Both the position numbers and the translations under genes were made by a program. Source: Lepiota brunneoincarnata (Eukaryota; Basidiomycota; Agaricomycetes; Agaricales; Agaricaceae). From it: DNA of 64,000 bases. Below are positions 59,254 to 64,000 of this stretch, piece after piece. Below the pieces are notes generated by a model. It made no database searches. It saw only the letters and a program-made list of their open reading frames with translations, and was not told the DNA's origin. The stretch covers positions 178,371-242,370 of the forward strand of contig JAEBUN010000051.1 of NCBI GenBank assembly GCA_023014365.1, given 5' to 3'. Numbering within the stretch: position 1 is the first letter of the stretch; each line of letters begins with the position of its first letter.

Positions 59254-60235
59254 TGCAACGGCCCTTGTGCTGAGGGGCTGGGGGTTGTGGTCCGGGCGCA
59301 ATTAGCGCTGAGCACGATAATGAGACCAAAATCATGTGAGGTAATTTATGATCACGTGCAGACGCGTTCTAGCCCCTCCGTACGGGATCCTCCCTCCAAC
59401 GTTACACCCGCGACGTATACTCAGCTCAGGGACACACAGCACACTCAATGACACCCGATGACGACTATGCTTTGCAGGGATGCAAGGTTTGCTCTCAGCT
59501 CACACCCTATGCCGCTCTCACCGGCCCCCTCGTATCCTGCTCAATGACGTAGGAGCAACAGCTACGAAATCAACACTCAATGCCTTCAACATCCCATCAA
59601 TCTTATCCCTTCTAGTGTTGCATTCATGCATTGGCTAAAACCGGGGTGATCTACAGGGTAAGTCCGTTCAACCTATCAGTCATCAAAAACCATACCTGAA
59701 TCAGTTCTCCAGAGCTACTCCGTGCTTGAAGCTACATGATGCTTACCACGCCCGCCCGTCTTCCCAAGTCTTTGGATATCCGCCGTGCCCTCACCATCAC
59801 CTGCTGCGACGCGACATTCTTTAGCGAATGTCATCTAGACTTTGCTAGGAAACGAGGCGATGTTCATTACCATCTTGCTATACATATCAAGTGACCTCTG
59901 GGGAGTACCACGAGTTGCTAGTTGCCTCCATGCGGAATAGCTGGAGATTTCTCGGCTTTCGAAATCTCATAGCCCCTTGTTCAACCCCCCACGACCTTCG
60001 CTTATGCTGCCTTGACACCTACTTCGATGTCCATCCCTCTTGTTAAGCGAGCCTCCTTGCAAGACAATTAGGTGTGCTATAGCGGTCGCCTCCGCTCTTG
60101 GCGGGCGGTTTTAATTCTCGTTTTCTCGAGCGTCGTCGCTTGCCCGGAAGAATCAATTCCATTGACTCGGCTATCTCACCCATCATCCTTTCTTACGAAG
60201 GTCGCGATCTACCATTCGGGCGAATACCCGGCGCT
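59254..60235. other. Intergenic upstream of GUA1
   Basis: Contains the GUA1 promoter. No supportable gene on either strand. Confidence 0.5.
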
Positions 60236-60462
60236 ATGTCCGCTTCGCTCAACTCCCGATCATCCAGCGGCGTCTATCTTAATCAATTCTCTTTATGGCC
60301 AAAGATCTGGTTCTGGTTGGCCTTCGCCGCGCCTGCGCTGATTTTAGTGAGTACATCTATGCTTTCCCAACGACCATGAGTTATAATTTTTGCTAGTCGC
60401 TTGTACTATCCTCTTGGAGACAATCACGACTTATGTTATTCCGTCTTTCCATCCAGAAATGA
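60236..60462 (+). CDS. Doubtful two-exon small protein with one membrane segment
   Basis: ATG at 60,236; exon 60236-60346 is followed by a GTGAGT donor, and a TTGCTAG acceptor opens exon 60397-60462, in phase, ending TGA. The 58-residue product has a serine/asparagine-rich start and a helix-like FWLAFAAPALILSLVL. There is no recognised family, and upstream sequence stays open without an ATG, so it could be the 3' end of something longer or chance. Confidence 0.22.
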
Positions 60463-63400
60463 GCTTTCTACTACTTCACACGCACCATCTGTCCTAACTA
60501 CAACACGATCACTGGGACAGCCCGTCACATCTCACAGGATAATCGCCAGCGCTCTCAGCCGCCACGGGCCGACCTTGCTTCACAGGAGCCGCGCCTCTGC
60601 AAGCTGCCAAAGCTGTTTTGAAAGCTTATTGGGACCAAATACGTTGCGAGCGGGCCGGGCGCACGCACTTGATGACCTATGTTTGACAAAATGCTATTAA
60701 GCGACGTACCTTATCATCATCCCACACACGCCTGCTGGTTTTTTGTTGGGAGCCACTCGGCAATTACCACATGTCGGATTGTCGAGCTCTCGACTAAATA
60801 GCCGAACTCAGGGTAGCCTCTTTTGGTCTTCACACCTTTTCGCGCGGATATGAACTAGACTTAGAGCGAAGGGTCATGAGCTGTGGTTTGGAATAGCACC
60901 TTCCATCCTGGGTAAAGTGGTCCTTTGGTAATAAATAATTCTTCTTCTGCGAGACAACATTGCCATCGTCTGATCGAACAATCAGTTAACCGACATACCC
61001 ATACCAGAATACGGCGGGGAATTCAATCTGTTATCATTTCGCTAATCGTTGGGTTCTGGATACGATGGGTATTTCCCAGAAGCAAGGAGGCAAAGTTGTC
61101 AAAGAATGGGTTTGCTAGAATGAAATGATTGCCTGATGTCATCACATGGGGGTGTTCTCGCTCTATTCTTTTGTATTCTAGCTCGCAGTAGATACATCTG
61201 TTGCTGTTCAGCTGGCAACGTGGGCAAAGTTGCCCCTTTTGAACCGCTTGAAGCGATGGTGAGAAACTGAACTGTCGAAGCTTTCTCTCTCTCTCTGTCT
61301 CTCCAAGTTTCTATTCTTATCTGCGTATCTGGCATGGGCGCCGAGTGGTGTGCCCAGCCAAGTTTCATTTAGGGGGGAGGGATACCAACTGGTTGTGAGA
61401 CGTGAAAAATTTTAGGTGGTTTCAAAGAGATCATGAAGGACGGTTATCGGCCGTACCCGTGCCCCGTGCGAGCACTGCGATGATGGTGGAGGGGGGGGGG
61501 GGGGGCGGGGAGCGGATTTGATCGATGTTCCCGCTATACGCGCAACAACGCAACGCTTACCCGCCTGTTTCACCATTCGTACACTTGACATCGCCTATCC
61601 ACGATTCCAATTCCTCGGGTAGCAATTACAGCTAACTAAACCATTCCCATTTCTTCTTGCTGCTTCCCCCTAACCGCTCCCAGCCTAGCCCCAAATATGT
61701 ACTCCGTTACATCTAACTTTGGTTGCTGGGAGCTGCCCAAGGAGGGAGGGAGAGAACCCCCCCAACCCGCATCTATTGCGTCATGGACTGAGACTGAAGG
61801 GGGGGAAAGTGACTTGGTTGAATATGAGAAGATTAAAACACGCGCGCTGTTGTTATTATTGACAGCTTCTATCATTGTGATTCGAAAACAAGTCAGCAGG
61901 GGAGCGAGCACACATGACCCTCCCTATGAACCAGCAGCAAGCAAGCAAGCCTAAATCCGTCCTCCCAAAAAAAGAGAAAAAAAAATCCAGGGACGAAGGG
62001 GTCGTGTTCTTTCCCTGAATGTTGGGAAATGCGAAATGCGGGCTGTGACAACAACACACACCCCCTCGGACAAGAGAAGAAAAAAGAAAATGGGTTGACT
62101 TTTTTTTTGTTTTTTGATAGCCCCCCCCCCCCAACCCCCCTCTCACCCTACCCCCAATAAACTTCAGAAGGAAACGAGGCACCTCAAGAACGCGGGGAAG
62201 CCGCAGAATTTATAACCTAACCTATGACAAACTAGAAAACGAAGCCGGAACCATTACGCAAGCAAGCATAATAGCGACTTGATCGCCCCGAGTGGTTTTC
62301 TCCTTCAGGGGGGGGGGGGAGGGAAAGGGAAGGGAAGGGAAGGGGGGGGTTGCGTGCAGGGAGGTGGGGGGGGGAGAGAAGGTGGAACTAAACCGACAAG
62401 CCGCGGCCATCAGGGTAAACAACATATCGGCGGTCTTGGAAGAAAAACCTGGAAGTGAGAACAGACGGGGGGAGGGGGGGAAGGGGAAAGGATATTCCTT
62501 TTTGGTGGGGCGCAAGCACCGAAACTGGTTGCGACATGCGCGTTCTGTTGTTAGCCAGGCGTCATTAAACACTGCACTTGGTGGTGGTGGTGGCAGGGGA
62601 AGTTTGAAGTTAGCTGCGGGTTTTAGCTAATTGATTAGGGCGGCCGCCGTTGTCAATGAAAGTGTTTTAGCTCTTGGAGCTTGGCAAAGCAAGGAATTGG
62701 TGGGGGGGGGGGGGGTTGGCCAGCACAGCCATCGAGTTCGTCCCGAATTGCAGCACGAAGCGAAAAACGGGAGTAACTGTATGGATAAGAGATCGTAATT
62801 GAGGAAGCGCCGCGCAGCAACTTGGAACTTTGGCGGTGTCGAGGTTTGAAATGCAATCGAGTATCAAAGAAGGCGCCGAGAGGCGAACGAGCGAGCAGAA
62901 TGGCAATACACGCTTGTCACGATGCATCGATAGTGCCTCTTGCCGCCATCATGGGTCGCTATAGTAGGCGGATATTCACCTATATTTAGCTCCGAGGACC
63001 AAATCGTGAAAGGGAAGGGAAAGGGGAGGGGGAGGGGGGGGGGGGGGGGCCCAAGGAGGAGACTGCTACTAATCTCCTTGGCGGAGGACCCTCTTTGTGG
63101 GCAGACTACTTATTAGTAACTGTTTCGACGTGATCAACATCACGGACTAAGAAATTCTCAAGATAGTGCTCCTGCCTGAAGCTCAGAACTCGAACATCCC
63201 AAAACGACAAAAACCCCTTTGGGAAGGGTCGAGACGGCAAGACCCATCGGATATCGCTCGAACATGCAAACCCAGATCTCAACGGCCGTCAATCTCATCT
63301 GGGAAATCGCCCATTTCAAGTTGATCCCGATTTCCAAAGTTGTGGTGGGAAATGGGCAAAAAGGCCCACTACCAATCCCGGACAGTGCGTCAATGAATAA

Positions 63401-63503
63401 TAATAAAAAGTAAATTCGATTACTTATAGCCCCCTCGCACGATTCCTCCAACTCGACACCTTGCCCATCCTACTTTCCCCACACACATAGACAAAACCCA
63501 ATC
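60463..63503. other. Long intergenic region with homopolymer tracts
   Basis: No gene supported. Poly-G/poly-C tracts occur at about 61,490-61,505, 62,124-62,134, 62,309-62,318, 62,702-62,714 and 63,036-63,049, with GGGAA-type purine runs near 62,320-62,390. It includes the promoter of the Myb gene at its right end. Confidence 0.5.
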
Positions 63504-64000
63504 ATGCTCTGTAGAGAACGTCGATCATGGACTGCCAAAGAAGATCAGCTTCTGCGCGAAGCCGTAACAAAAGGTAGTCCTTTGCCCCCCCCCCTCCCCC
63601 CCCTACCACCACCACTCATCCTCATCGTCATGTTGCAGAGGACCCAGACAACCCAAACCCATCCAAGTGGCATGCGATTGCTAAGCATGTCCCGAACAGA
63701 ACCAACAAGGACTGTCGCAAGAGATGGTTCGCCAAGATGGCCTCTGATGTTGTCAAGGGTGGTTGGGCCCCAGAGGAAGACGAACGGCTAGTCAAGGGCA
63801 TTGAACGATATGGCACTAGGTATGTAGCCAAGGATTGGCACACACACCGTTGTATAACCCGACCAACTGACCGACCGCTACTCCAACAGGTGGTCCCTCG
63901 TAGCCTCTGTTGTCCAGACACGAAACAGCGATCGTATGTGTTCAACCCTCCCTGCCCATGCTCTACGACTCTTCACACTAATACAAAACCTGTCAGAATG
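63504..64000 (+). CDS. Myb-domain DNA-binding protein, 3' partial
   Basis: A nuclear transcription-factor-type protein. Exons: 63504-63573, 63639-63819, 63890-63933, 63997->64000, phases consistent. The first Myb repeat is RRSWTAKEDQLLREAV, spliced to NPSKWHAIAKHVPNRTNKDC and RKRWFAKM; the second is GGWAPEEDERLVKGIERYG then RWSLVASVVQTRNSDQC, where the last exon visible supplies QC at the window edge. Regular Trp spacing marks tandem SANT/Myb repeats as in R2R3-type proteins. Intron 1 is C-rich (runs of CCCCCC). The gene continues past the window, so total length and C-terminal domains are unknown. Confidence 0.88.

Overview
The window is nuclear DNA of a filamentous basidiomycete, most likely an Agaricomycete. 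The evidence is dense short GT-AG introns (about 43-90 nt), proteins of Agaricomycete-expanded families (NACHT-type STAND NTPases, DUF6533 membrane proteins, fungal SLATT, UNC93-like) and ordinary fungal housekeeping genes. A Rhizoctonia/Ceratobasidium-type genome would fit, but this is inference. No tRNA, rRNA or CRISPR was recognised.

Positions 1-40,000 are a repeat-built accessory region. Six plus-strand copies of one NACHT gene (NLR-1 to NLR-6) alternate with minus-strand copies and relics of four other families: a DUF6533 multi-pass membrane protein (A-D), a phi-like glutathione S-transferase (one intact gene, three relics), and two unrecognised families called X and Y here. Every NLR copy shares five exons, including a small first exon (about 36-43 codons) that long-ORF calling misses. 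NLR-3, NLR-4 and NLR-6 look intact (722, 720 and 719 residues). NLR-1 is cut by the window edge and frameshifted in its last exon. NLR-2 carries a stop and frameshifts. NLR-5 is broken by a 338-bp solo LTR. X relics lie tail-to-tail behind most NLR copies, so the region grew by duplication of multi-gene modules; the 3' half of NLR-4 and its downstream flank are nearly the same as those of NLR-6. A roughly 427-bp insertion upstream of NLR-5 carries a tRNA-like T-arm/B-box and, on the same strand, a complete hammerhead ribozyme core.

Positions 41,000-51,300 are a more conventional stretch, all on the minus strand: a UNC93-like transporter, a proline-rich protein with a fungal SLATT two-helix domain, and the cytoplasmic 5'-3' exonuclease XRN1, whose N-terminus is coded by 4-, 11- and 17-nt exons. 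Upstream of XRN1 on the same strand lies NLR-7, a divergent NACHT relative of the tandem copies with two 5' exons, followed by a decayed relic of a related gene.

Positions 54,600-64,000 hold GMP synthase (GUA1, minus), long gene-poor spacers with poly-G and GA-rich tracts, one doubtful small ORF, and the first exons of a Myb-domain protein running off the right edge.

Functionally, the NLRs are presumed intracellular surveillance NTPases. They lack visible WD40, ankyrin or TPR repeats and instead end in a roughly 240-residue conserved tail that I do not recognise. Any functional link between them and the co-amplified membrane protein, GST, X and Y families, or the SLATT protein, is only suggested by position.
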